A stretch of 6,493 nucleotides of DNA from an uncultured Mucispirillum sp. (lineage in GTDB: Bacteria > Chrysiogenota > Deferribacteres > Deferribacterales > Mucispirillaceae): assembly GCA_945929285.1 (NCBI GenBank), contig CAMEOC010000062.1, positions 1 to 6,493 on the forward strand. Direction: 5' to 3'. This document shows positions 1 to 6,452 of this stretch, in pieces. Numbering within the stretch: the stretch's first letter is position 1; every line of letters begins with the position of its first letter. A program made the translations under genes and the position numbers. The notes under the pieces were generated by a model. The model was not told the origin of the DNA. It ran no database searches and saw only the letters and a program-made list of their open reading frames with translations.

Positions 1-272
1 AGATTTTGCCCAGTGTAAAATTGGAAAGGATAAAAGATGAAAGCCAGGAAAAAATTTTATTTCATGAAAGGCTTGGTGAGAAAAAGATGCCTGTTATTGC
101 TTCAAAAAATATTTCCATTATTATAGGCCCAGAAGGAGGGTTTACTGAAAAAGAGTATATTTTACTGCTTGAGAAAGGTTTTAAAGCATACACTCCACTA
201 GATACAGTATTAAAAGCAGAAACAGCAGCTGTTCTTTTTGCAGGTATGGTTAGGCTTGGTATTGATGGATAA
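1..272 (+). CDS. rsmE: 16S rRNA (uracil-1498-N3)-methyltransferase RsmE, C-terminal part (5' end outside window)
   Basis: This is the C-terminal part, about 90 residues, of an RsmE-family SPOUT methyltransferase, which uses S-adenosylmethionine to methylate N3 of U1498 in 16S rRNA of the small ribosomal subunit. Codons are read from position 3, and the frame is open at the left edge, so the gene begins upstream. The diagnostic SPOUT-knot motif IIIGPEGGFTEKE is present, followed by the second cofactor-loop segment TVLKAETAAVLFAGMV. In most relatives this segment reads ILRxETA, so Arg is replaced by Lys here. The protein ends RLGIDG followed by TAA at 270-272. Its last codons overlap the tadA start by 8 bases, so the two genes are probably co-transcribed and translationally coupled. 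The family call is secure from these motifs; substrate specificity is taken from family knowledge. Confidence 0.93.
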   Translation, partial: ILPSVKLERIKDESQEKILFHERLGEKKMPVIASKNISIIIGPEGGFTEKEYILLLEKGFKAYTPLDTVLKAETAAVLFAGMVRLGIDG

Positions 273-723
273 CAACCATATTTATTTTATGCAGCAGGCC
301 TTATTACAGGCAAAAATAGCTTATGATTTAGAAGAAGTGCCTGTGGGTGCAGTAATAGTGCAGGATAATAAAATTATAGGGGCAGGCTTTAATAAAAAAG
401 AGCAGTTAAAAAGCCCTATTAGCCATGCAGAAATAGAGGCCATTAATAGTGCATGTAAATATACTGGCGACTGGCGCTTAAATGGCGCTTCTCTATATGT
501 TACAGCAGAGCCATGTATTATGTGTGCAGGAGCTATACTTCATGCCAGGATAGATAAAGTTTATTTTGGTATAAAAGAGCCTAAGTTTGGTGGAGTTATA
601 TCTAAAGATAATATTTTTGATAAAAATGATTTAAACCATAAAGTAGCTTATGAATATGGTATTTTAGAAGAAGAAATTACTTTATTAATGAAATCATTTT
701 TTAAAAAACTGCGTGAAAAATAA
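265..723 (+). CDS. tadA: tRNA-specific adenosine-34 deaminase TadA
   Basis: A complete 152-residue zinc deaminase, the usual TadA length. It converts A34 to inosine in the anticodon of tRNA-Arg(ACG), allowing decoding of CGU, CGC and CGA. The cytidine/deoxycytidylate deaminase fold signatures are all present: VPVGAVIV near residues 25-32, HAE at 54-56 (zinc ligand His54 and catalytic proton-shuttling Glu56), and PCIMCAGA at 83-90 (zinc ligands Cys84 and Cys87). The C-terminal helix LLMKSFFKKLREK matches the tRNA-contacting end of the family. The ATG at 265 is preferred because the N-terminus then aligns with known TadA proteins; the Shine-Dalgarno is weak (TAGG at 251-254), consistent with coupling to rsmE, whose stop lies inside this start region. 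A TTG in the same frame at 238 would add nine residues with no family counterpart. The stop codon abuts the stop of the convergent ankyrin gene. Confidence 0.96.
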   Translation: MDNNHIYFMQQALLQAKIAYDLEEVPVGAVIVQDNKIIGAGFNKKEQLKSPISHAEIEAINSACKYTGDWRLNGASLYVTAEPCIMCAGAILHARIDKVYFGIKEPKFGGVISKDNIFDKNDLNHKVAYEYGILEEEITLLMKSFFKKLREK

Positions 724-1878
724 TTATTCATTACTTAATATTGCTATTAACTTTGTTTTATTATATTTTTTTGCAATATCTAGTGGTGTTTTACCTTCAT
801 GATTCATTATTTTAGCATCTGCTCCGTCTTTTAAATATAATTTTACTAAATCAATATTATTAGATTTTTTTATTAAATTATGCAGCGGTGTATTACCATC
901 ATTATTTTTAATATTTAAGCCAGGGTGTAAATCTTTATAAAGCAGGTAGCGTTCAGGGTTAATATGTAGCACAGTATCCCCATTTATATCTTGATGATTA
1001 ATATTGATATTATCAGATAAAGCATCAATCATAGAACGCCAGATAGTCCATTGGTCATCTAATGACTGCATGTAGTAAATACATGTTTTTCCTAATTTAT
1101 TTTGTATATTTGCATCTGCTCCCATATTTAATAATAGATGAAATATTTGCAGGTCAGAATTTGTAATAGCTGCCATTAATGGCGAATAGCTGTTTGGTGA
1201 GAAAAAGTTAGGGTCTGCACTATTTGCCAGCAATATTTTAATCATTGATATATTTTTATTATCTATTGCCACAGTAAGTTGGGTAGCATTGGAATTATTA
1301 ATTTGGTTTGGATCTATACCTTTTGCAATAAATTCAAAGGCTACAATAACATTATTTCTAATAACAGCATGCATTAGTGGTGTATTGTCTTGAGTAGAAA
1401 GTGGGTTAATATCAGCTCCGTTATTTTGTAAAAGCTCTAAAGCATCTTTACTGTTTACATAAAAAATGGCAGTTCTGTTTCCAATTAGCTTTTTATTTAC
1501 ATCTGCACCATGCTCTATTAATTTCTTTATAAGTGGAATTTTATTTGTATATACAGCATAAACCAGAGGAGTAATATTTGTAAATAATGTGTTTCCGCTT
1601 CTATCATAAAGTATAAGGTTTGTTGTTATATCTTTATCTAGTTTTGGGTTTGAAAGTATAATGTCTAAAATCTCATCATTATTGCTGCCAATAGCAATAA
1701 ATATTAATGGAAGTTTTAATAGATTACCATCATAAGTGTAATTATATATTATATTTGCATTATTGTTTTGGTATAATTTTTTTACTTGAGCCACATCTTG
1801 CGATATAATTGCAGAAACAAGCCTGTTATCCTTTAAAGAAAGGGTATTATCTTTTATGTATGTAATATTTGAAAGCAT
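724..1878 (-). CDS. ankyrin-repeat protein (apparent N-terminal truncation by frameshift)
   Basis: A 384-codon open frame from ATG at 1878 encodes about nine to eleven tandem ankyrin repeats and nothing else recognisable. The clearest repeats are near residues 102-131 (TPLVYAV, LIEHGADVN), 165-192 (NTPLMHAV), 231-258 (SPLMAAI, LLNMGADAN) and 328-356 (GNTPLHNLI, LKDGADAKI); the final cap is GKTPLDIAKKYN near 362-373. Repeats in the first 90 residues and near 263-325 are degenerate. Ankyrin arrays bind other proteins; the partner here is unknown. The ATG has no good Shine-Dalgarno. The frame stays open upstream to a TAA at 1933-1935, where it meets the 38-codon signal-anchor ORF in another frame. 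I infer that the original product was about 438 residues, anchored in the inner membrane with the repeats outside the cytoplasm. As it stands, this ORF would give a leaderless cytoplasmic protein if translated at all. It ends exactly against tadA. Confidence 0.8.
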   Translation of the reverse strand: MLSNITYIKDNTLSLKDNRLVSAIISQDVAQVKKLYQNNNANIIYNYTYDGNLLKLPLIFIAIGSNNDEILDIILSNPKLDKDITTNLILYDRSGNTLFTNITPLVYAVYTNKIPLIKKLIEHGADVNKKLIGNRTAIFYVNSKDALELLQNNGADINPLSTQDNTPLMHAVIRNNVIVAFEFIAKGIDPNQINNSNATQLTVAIDNKNISMIKILLANSADPNFFSPNSYSPLMAAITNSDLQIFHLLLNMGADANIQNKLGKTCIYYMQSLDDQWTIWRSMIDALSDNININHQDINGDTVLHINPERYLLYKDLHPGLNIKNNDGNTPLHNLIKKSNNIDLVKLYLKDGADAKIMNHEGKTPLDIAKKYNKTKLIAILSNE

Positions 1879-1922
1879 ACAATTATTGTTATCTTCTGTA
1901 TTTTCTGTTGCATAATTTTGGT

Positions 1923-2039
1923 TTACTTCTTTTTAGGTTCTAAAAAAGAAGTTTGTTTATCAAAATCTGAATAGTCAAGCCGAATTATGATAGAAAGAAA
2001 AAGTAATACAACAACGAAAGTTATGGCTATTTTATTCAT
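1923..2039 (-). CDS. 38-codon signal-anchor ORF, probable detached N-terminus of the ankyrin protein
   Basis: A short frame from ATG at 2039 to TAA at 1923-1925. It encodes a classical export signal: short positive start MNK, then a hydrophobic core of about 16 residues (IAITFVVVLLFLSIII), then Arg, then a polar stretch ending EPKKK. There is no lipobox Cys and no obvious signal-peptidase AxA site, so a membrane anchor with the C-terminus outside is likelier than a cleaved leader. A GGTG Shine-Dalgarno lies just upstream. The frame stops precisely where the ankyrin frame opens. Reading one base back within the A5 run at 1930-1934, or adding one A there, joins the two as ...EPKKEVNQNYATEN... 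and on into the repeats. A stand-alone 38-residue membrane peptide is possible but less likely. Confidence 0.62.
   Translation of the reverse strand: MNKIAITFVVVLLFLSIIIRLDYSDFDKQTSFLEPKKK
1925..1952 (-). repeat. imperfect inverted repeat at the ankyrin frameshift site
   Basis: On the plus strand, the left arm 1925-1936 (ACTTC, five T, AG) and the right arm 1940-1952 (CT, six A, GAAGT) are reverse complements except for one unpaired A, separated by a 3-base loop GTT. The minus-strand RNA would fold into a 12-bp hairpin with one bulged U. The five-base run in one arm is the exact place where the reading frame breaks; with six bases the arms would match perfectly over 13 bp. The function is unknown. 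It lies inside coding sequence and is not followed by a U-tract on the minus strand, so I do not call it a terminator. Confidence 0.7.
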
Positions 2040-2043
2040 ATTA

Positions 2044-2047
2044 CACC
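2044..2047 (-). promoter_or_regulatory. Shine-Dalgarno for the signal-anchor ORF
   Basis: GGTG lies four bases before the ATG at 2039 (reading GGTGTAATATG on the minus strand) and matches part of the AGGAGGTGA consensus. It is better placed than anything before the ATG at 1878. This supports translation of the ankyrin locus beginning at 2039 rather than at the downstream ATG. Confidence 0.5.
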
Positions 2048-2058
2048 AATTATTATAA

Positions 2059-2092
2059 ATATAAATGAGCAGATTTCTCTACCCATTTATAT
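2059..2092 (-). terminator. 15-bp hairpin with GAAA tetraloop after gltA
   Basis: The arms 2059-2073 and 2078-2092 pair over 15 positions with no mismatch, allowing two G-U wobbles on the minus-strand RNA. The loop reads GAAA, a GNRA-type tetraloop. The hairpin starts 11 bases after the gltA stop codon, so it probably ends or stabilises the acn-icd-gltA transcript. The minus-strand tail is only loosely U-rich (TTATAATAATT). On the plus strand, a run of six T (2097-2102) follows four bases after the stem, so the element is a better-looking intrinsic terminator in that orientation, possibly against antisense transcription into gltA. Confidence 0.55.
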
Positions 2093-2103
2093 AATATTTT
2101 TTA

Positions 2104-3483
2104 CTAACGATTATTTATATTTATATAAGGCACTTCTGGAGCAATGCTGCTATACCCTGGCCTAATAATTCTTTTACCTGCAAAAGTAATTTCTTCGTTT
2201 CTATGGGCACACCAGCCAACTATTCTTGCCATTGCAAAAAGTGGTGTAAATGTTTCCTTTGGTATACCTATCATATCATAAACAAAGCCAGAGTAAAAGT
2301 CAATGTTACTTGAAACTCTTTTTGTGCTGCCTTTTTTAAAGTTACTAAAGCCTGTAATAGCTCTTTCTTCTATTAACTCTAAAAATGCCATTTCATCTGT
2401 TCTGTTTTTTTCTTTTGCTAAATCTCTTGCCAGCTCTTTTAAAAGTAAAGCTCTTGGGTCTGAGATTGTATAAACTGCATGGCCAATACCATATATTAAA
2501 CCAGATTTATTATATGCTTCTTTATTTAACATTTTTAAAAGGTAAGCATCTATTTCATCCTGGTCATTCCAGTTTTTAATATTTTCTTTTAAATGGTCAA
2601 GCATATCTACCACCATTAAGTTTGCACCACCATGGAGAGGTCCTTTTAATGAGCCTATACCTGCTGCAATAGAAGAATAAGTATCTGTCATTGTAGAGCT
2701 TGTAACTCGCACAGTAAAAGTAGAGTTGTTACCACCGCCGTGGTCTGCCTGTAATAAAAGCAGTAAATCAAGAGTTCTTGCTTCTAACTCTGTAAAATCT
2801 TCACCTTTTATCATAAACAGTAAACTTTCAGCAATAGATAAATCTCCCCTAGGGTGCCTAATATGCATAGTTCTACCATTATAAGCATGACGCAGTACAT
2901 GGTAAGCATAAGAAATTATTGTTGGAAATTTTGATAAAAGATATAAAGACTGCCTCATTAAATTGGCCTGGCTTACATCATTTGGATTTTTATCATAAAT
3001 ATACATTTCTAAAACAGTTCTAGCAAGTATATTCATAATATCAGAGCCTTCTAAATCAATTAAATGCAGCCTTGTTTTTTTCTCCAGTGGCATTTCTGAA
3101 GCAATGGTGCACTTAAATTCATCAAGCTGTTCTTTATTTGGCAGTTTACCAGATAAAAGCAGGTAAGAAACTTCTTCAAACCCAAGCCTTTTTTCTTTTA
3201 ATAAGGCATGCACCATATCATTTACATCAATACCCCTGTAAAAAAGCTTACCAGGAATAGGTTTTAAACCATCATCTGTTTTTTCATAGCCTACAACATT
3301 ACCAATACGGGTAAGCCCAACTAATACGCCTGTGCCGTCTTCATTTCTTAAGCCTCTTTTAACATTATATTTTTTAAAAAGGCTTAAATCCATTTCTGTA
3401 GCTTCACGCATAGCATCAGATAAATCATATATAAGATGCTCTTTTATAGTGGCACATTCATCAGAAAAACTATCATAACTCAT
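2104..3483 (-). CDS. gltA: citrate synthase
   Basis: A 459-residue citrate synthase that condenses acetyl-CoA with oxaloacetate to give citrate and CoA, the entry step of the TCA cycle. It is longer than the 427-residue E. coli enzyme and has an N-terminal extension before the FYRGIDV motif (residues 81-87). Active-site residues, matched to the pig heart enzyme, are all present: His248 in ADHGGGN, His284 in GPLHGGAN, His335 in GIGHAVY, Arg344 in SDPRA, Asp395 in NIDFYSG and Arg420 in AMARIVGW. The GPLHG and GHAV spellings resemble the eukaryotic-type enzymes more than E. coli GltA. A 2-methylcitrate synthase cannot be excluded from motifs alone, but the neighbours acn and icd favour citrate synthase. 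The ATG at 3483 has a good Shine-Dalgarno (AGGTGA) overlapping the icd stop; only 12 bases separate the genes. It is the last gene of the operon and ends in TAG before a hairpin. Confidence 0.95.
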   Translation of the reverse strand: MSYDSFSDECATIKEHLIYDLSDAMREATEMDLSLFKKYNVKRGLRNEDGTGVLVGLTRIGNVVGYEKTDDGLKPIPGKLFYRGIDVNDMVHALLKEKRLGFEEVSYLLLSGKLPNKEQLDEFKCTIASEMPLEKKTRLHLIDLEGSDIMNILARTVLEMYIYDKNPNDVSQANLMRQSLYLLSKFPTIISYAYHVLRHAYNGRTMHIRHPRGDLSIAESLLFMIKGEDFTELEARTLDLLLLLQADHGGGNNSTFTVRVTSSTMTDTYSSIAAGIGSLKGPLHGGANLMVVDMLDHLKENIKNWNDQDEIDAYLLKMLNKEAYNKSGLIYGIGHAVYTISDPRALLLKELARDLAKEKNRTDEMAFLELIEERAITGFSNFKKGSTKRVSSNIDFYSGFVYDMIGIPKETFTPLFAMARIVGWCAHRNEEITFAGKRIIRPGYSSIAPEVPYININNR

Positions 3484-3491
3484 TCTTTAAT

Positions 3492-3497
3492 TCACCT
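3492..3497 (-). promoter_or_regulatory. Shine-Dalgarno for gltA, overlapping the icd stop codon
   Basis: AGGTGA lies eight bases before the gltA ATG. Its first two bases are the last two of the icd TAG stop (3496-3498). This arrangement lets ribosomes finishing icd reinitiate on gltA, implying coupled expression, and it fixes the gltA start. Confidence 0.75.
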
Positions 3498-4758
3498 ACC
3501 TTATAAGTTTAATAATATTTTCAGCAAAATCTGAAGTGGAAAGGGAAGTTCCATTTTCCATAAACCTTGCTAAATCATGGGTTGCATACCCGTTACCAAA
3601 AGATTCCACAAGGGCATTGTTTATTTTTTGACTTACTTCATTCCAAGAAATGTATTCAAAAAGCATAGCAAATGATAAAAGCATAGAGCAAGGGTTTACT
3701 ATATTTTTACCTGCAATATCTGGAGCTGTGCCATGGGTTGCTTCAAATATAGCATGGCCTGTATTGTAGTTTATATTAGCTCCAGGAGCAATACCAATAC
3801 CGCCAACCATAGCAGCAAGCTGGTCAGAAATATAATCACCATTTAAGTTTAATGTTGCAATAACAGAATAATCTTCTGGCTTTAATAATGTATTTTGTAA
3901 AAAAGCATCTGCAATATTATCTTTTATAATAACTTTACCAGCTTTTAATGCTTCATCATAAGCTTTATCAGCTGCTTCTGCACCTTTTTCTTTTTTTATT
4001 GCAGCATATTCGTTCATAGTAAAAGTATAATCTTTAAATTCTTTTTCAGCTACTTCATAGCCCCATTTTTTAAAGCCACCTTCAGTAAATTTCATAATAT
4101 TGCCTTTATGCACAAGAGTTACAGAAGGTTTTTTATTATTTATAGCATATTCAATAGCAGCCCGCACAAGCCTGGAGCTTCCTTCTTGGGAAACAGGTTT
4201 TACACCAAAAGATGAAGTTTCAGGAAAACGAACTTTTTTAACACCCATTTCATCTTTTAAAAAGTTATAAAACTTTTTCGCTTCTTCAGTATTACTTTCC
4301 CATTCTATACCAGCATAAATATCTTCAGTATTTTCTCTAAAAACAACCATATTAACTTTTTCAGGCTCTTTTAATGGGGAGGAAACACCTTTAAACCATT
4401 CCACAGGTCTTAAGCATACAAATAAATCCAATTCCTGCCTTAATGCCACATTTAAAGAGCGACTACCGCCACCAACTGGTGTAGCTAATGGCCCTTTAAT
4501 ACCTATTAAATATTCTTTAAAAGTATTCATAGTTTCTTCTGGCAACCACTGGGAAGTTTTATTATATGCTTTTTCACCACCTAAAACTTCAAGCCATTCT
4601 ATTTTTTTGCTGCCTTTATATACAGTAGATATTGTATGGTCTACTATTTTTTTGCAGGCATTAGTAATTTCAACACCAACACCATCCCCTTCAATGTATG
4701 GAAGTGTTAGCTCATCAGGTACAACTAATTTATTACCATTTTTAACTATTTTTGCCAT
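3496..4758 (-). CDS. icd: isocitrate dehydrogenase, homodimeric type, predicted NAD+-preferring
   Basis: A 420-residue enzyme closely resembling E. coli Icd (416). It oxidises and decarboxylates isocitrate to 2-oxoglutarate. Visible family features: PYIEGDGVG (20-28); the substrate loop GGGSRSLNVALRQ (96-108), with Ser101 at the E. coli Ser113 phosphorylation site and Arg107; Arg117; FRENTEDIYAG with Arg141 and Tyr148; VHKGN with Lys218; and NLNGDYISD with metal ligands Asp308 and Asp312. At the coenzyme site the sequence is HGTAPDIAG. Asp347 and Ile348 replace the Lys344 and Tyr345 that bind the NADP 2'-phosphate in E. coli, which points to NAD+. Position 391 is His and Arg395 is retained, so the signature is mixed. 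A Lys/Glu/Ala-rich stretch at about 247-273 differs in length from E. coli. The start is ATG 4758, five bases after AGGTGG; a GTG at 4767 lies within that ribosome site. It sits between acn and gltA in the operon. Confidence 0.94.
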   Translation of the reverse strand: MAKIVKNGNKLVVPDELTLPYIEGDGVGVEITNACKKIVDHTISTVYKGSKKIEWLEVLGGEKAYNKTSQWLPEETMNTFKEYLIGIKGPLATPVGGGSRSLNVALRQELDLFVCLRPVEWFKGVSSPLKEPEKVNMVVFRENTEDIYAGIEWESNTEEAKKFYNFLKDEMGVKKVRFPETSSFGVKPVSQEGSSRLVRAAIEYAINNKKPSVTLVHKGNIMKFTEGGFKKWGYEVAEKEFKDYTFTMNEYAAIKKEKGAEAADKAYDEALKAGKVIIKDNIADAFLQNTLLKPEDYSVIATLNLNGDYISDQLAAMVGGIGIAPGANINYNTGHAIFEATHGTAPDIAGKNIVNPCSMLLSFAMLFEYISWNEVSQKINNALVESFGNGYATHDLARFMENGTSLSTSDFAENIIKLIR

Positions 4759-4763
4759 ATAAT

Positions 4764-4769
4764 CCACCT
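4764..4769 (-). promoter_or_regulatory. Shine-Dalgarno for icd, abutting the acn stop codon
   Basis: AGGTGG lies five bases before the ATG at 4758 and directly follows the acn TAA (4770-4772). It decides the start: the in-frame GTG at 4767 is part of this site and cannot be the initiation codon. The close stop-to-start spacing indicates coupled translation from acn to icd. Confidence 0.75.
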
Positions 4770-6446
4770 TTAATTTTTTAAGTTATTTAAAGCAGAGCCT
4801 GCTTTAAACCATTCTATTTGCTGTTCATTATAAGTATGGTTTACATTAAATGAATCTTTAGAGCCATCCTTATGGGTAAGGGTAACTTTTAAATCTTTAT
4901 TAGGGGCAAAATCTTTAAGCCCTTCAATAGATATTAAATCACCTTCCTGCACTAAATTATAGTCATCCTTATTGGCAAAGGTGAGGGCAAGCATACCTTG
5001 TTTTTTCAAGTTTGTTTCATGTATTCTTGCAAAGCTTTTTACAATAATAGCTTTTACCCCTAAAAACCTAGGCTCCATTGCGGCATGTTCTCTTGATGAG
5101 CCTTCGCCATAGTTTTCTTCTGCCACAACAATAGATCCTTTTTTATTATCTCTATAATATTTTGCTGTTGCAGAAACACTATCATACTGGCCATTATCAA
5201 TATTTTTTACTTTATTTGTTTCATCGTTAAAAGCATTAACAGCACCCATTAACATATTATCAGAAATATTTTCTAAATGGCCTCTAAATTTTAACCATGG
5301 CCCAGCCATTGATATATGGTCTGTGGTGCATTTGCCTTTTGTTTTTATTAATAATGGAAGGTTTATAATATCATTACCGTCCCATTTTTCAAAAGGTTTT
5401 AATATTTGAAGTCTTGTAGAGTTTGGGTCTATTTCCACATTAATATTATCACCATTTTCTAAAGGTGATATAAGCCCTTTATCGCATTCTACAAAGCCAT
5501 TTTTAGGCAGAGCATCAAACTCTGGAGCTTCAAGATATACATCATTGCCATTTATATCTTTCACACTGTCTTTTTCCGGGTTAAAGCTTAATTTTCCTGC
5601 AATAGCATAAGCCACAGCCATTTCAGGTGATACTATAAAAGCATGGGTATTTGGGTTACCGTCTGCTCGTTTTGCAAAGTTTCTGTTAAAAGTAGTTATT
5701 ATAGTATTACGCCTTTGGTTATCATCAGTAATACGTTTCCACTGGCCAATACAAGGTCCGCAGGCATTTGTCATAATAACAGCACCTGCTTTTGTAAAAA
5801 TATCAATTATTCTATCTCTTTTTGCAGTTTCAAGCACCTGTATTGAGCCTGGGTTTATAATAAGTTGTGCTTTTAATTTAATATTTTTATTAACAGCCTG
5901 TTCTAAAAGATTTGCAGCCCTGCCTAAATCCTGGTATGATGAGTTTGTGCAGGAGCCTATTAATGCTACTTCCACATCATCTGGATAATTATTTTTTTTA
6001 ACTTTTACAGCCATATCCTCCACTTTAGTGGCGGCATCTGGAGTAAAAGGTCCATTAACAAAAGGTTTTAATTCATCAAGATTTATTTCAATTACCTGGT
6101 TATAATATTTTTCAGGGTTTTCTAAAACTTCTTTATCTGCCTGTAAATAATCCTGGTATTTAAAAGCCAGCTCTGCAATATTACTTCTATTGGTAGATTT
6201 TAAATATTCAGCAGTATGATCATCATAAGGGAAAAGGGAAGTGGTAGCACCAACTTCAGCACCCATATTACATACTGTAGATTTACCAGTGGCAGGAAGT
6301 GAGGCTGTTCCTTCACCAAAATATTCAATAATAGAATTTGTGCCACCTTTTACTGTTAAAATACCAGCAAGTTTAAGAATAATATCTTTTGGGGAAGCAA
6401 AGCCCTGCAGTTTTCCTTTTAATTTAACACCAATAAGTTTTGGCAT
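4770..6446 (-). CDS. acn: aconitate hydratase, C-terminal 558 codons of a gene interrupted by an in-frame stop
   Basis: This is the open part of a mitochondrial-type aconitase (citrate to isocitrate via cis-aconitate). The iron-sulfur ligands are present: Cys166 in GSCTNSS, and Cys229 and Cys232 in [10 protein letters not shown]. The C-terminal swivel domain is intact, with GKCTTDHIS (371-379), catalytic Ser in [11 protein letters not shown] (446-456), [15 protein letters not shown] (470-484) and the ending [10 protein letters not shown]. Complete relatives have about 750-780 residues. The missing N-terminal 200 or so carry active-site residues, including the counterparts of pig heart Gln72, Asp100, His101, His147 and Asp165. 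The ATG at 6446 is not a credible start: family homology continues upstream in the same frame across a TAA at 6453-6455. The open part alone should be inactive. It is the first visible gene of the operon, 11 bases before icd. Pseudogene, sequence error or rare readthrough are all possible. Confidence 0.88.
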   Translation of the reverse strand: MPKLIGVKLKGKLQGFASPKDIILKLAGILTVKGGTNSIIEYFGEGTASLPATGKSTVCNMGAEVGATTSLFPYDDHTAEYLKSTNRSNIAELAFKYQDYLQADKEVLENPEKYYNQVIEINLDELKPFVNGPFTPDAATKVEDMAVKVKKNNYPDDVEVALIGSCTNSSYQDLGRAANLLEQAVNKNIKLKAQLIINPGSIQVLETAKRDRIIDIFTKAGAVIMTNACGPCIGQWKRITDDNQRRNTIITTFNRNFAKRADGNPNTHAFIVSPEMAVAYAIAGKLSFNPEKDSVKDINGNDVYLEAPEFDALPKNGFVECDKGLISPLENGDNINVEIDPNSTRLQILKPFEKWDGNDIINLPLLIKTKGKCTTDHISMAGPWLKFRGHLENISDNMLMGAVNAFNDETNKVKNIDNGQYDSVSATAKYYRDNKKGSIVVAEENYGEGSSREHAAMEPRFLGVKAIIVKSFARIHETNLKKQGMLALTFANKDDYNLVQEGDLISIEGLKDFAPNKDLKVTLTHKDGSKDSFNVNHTYNEQQIEWFKAGSALNNLKN

Positions 6447-6452
6447 TTTCAG

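Noticed and set aside
238..264. TTG start extending tadA by nine codons
   Set aside because: The added residues overlap the rsmE C-terminus and have no counterpart in TadA proteins; ATG at 265 fits the family length and alignment.
697..708. TTTTTTAAAAAA palindrome near the end of tadA as a bidirectional terminator
   Set aside because: It can form only an all-A/T stem without a loop and has no flanking GC-rich pairing; it encodes part of the tadA C-terminal helix.
1926..1938. Canonical programmed -1 frameshift signal in the ankyrin locus
   Set aside because: The heptamer is T AAA AAG rather than the efficient A AAA AAG, and the nearby hairpin overlaps the slip site instead of lying 5-9 bases downstream. 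Kept only as an alternative to mutation.
2052..2057. Minus-strand TATAAT before the signal-anchor ORF as a promoter -10 box
   Set aside because: No acceptable -35 lies 16-18 bases upstream, and the implied transcript start would fall inside the ribosome site. Such hexamers are expected by chance in this A+T-rich DNA.
2385..2579. 64-codon plus-strand open frame
   Set aside because: Lies wholly antisense within the conserved gltA gene, has Leu-rich low-complexity content expected of the complement of A+T-rich coding sequence, and shows no recognisable motif.
4759..4767. GTG start extending icd by three codons
   Set aside because: This GTG is inside the AGGTGG ribosome site for the ATG at 4758.
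5643..5846. 67-codon plus-strand open frame
   Set aside because: Antisense shadow over the most conserved iron-sulfur region of acn; no family resemblance and no support as a gene.
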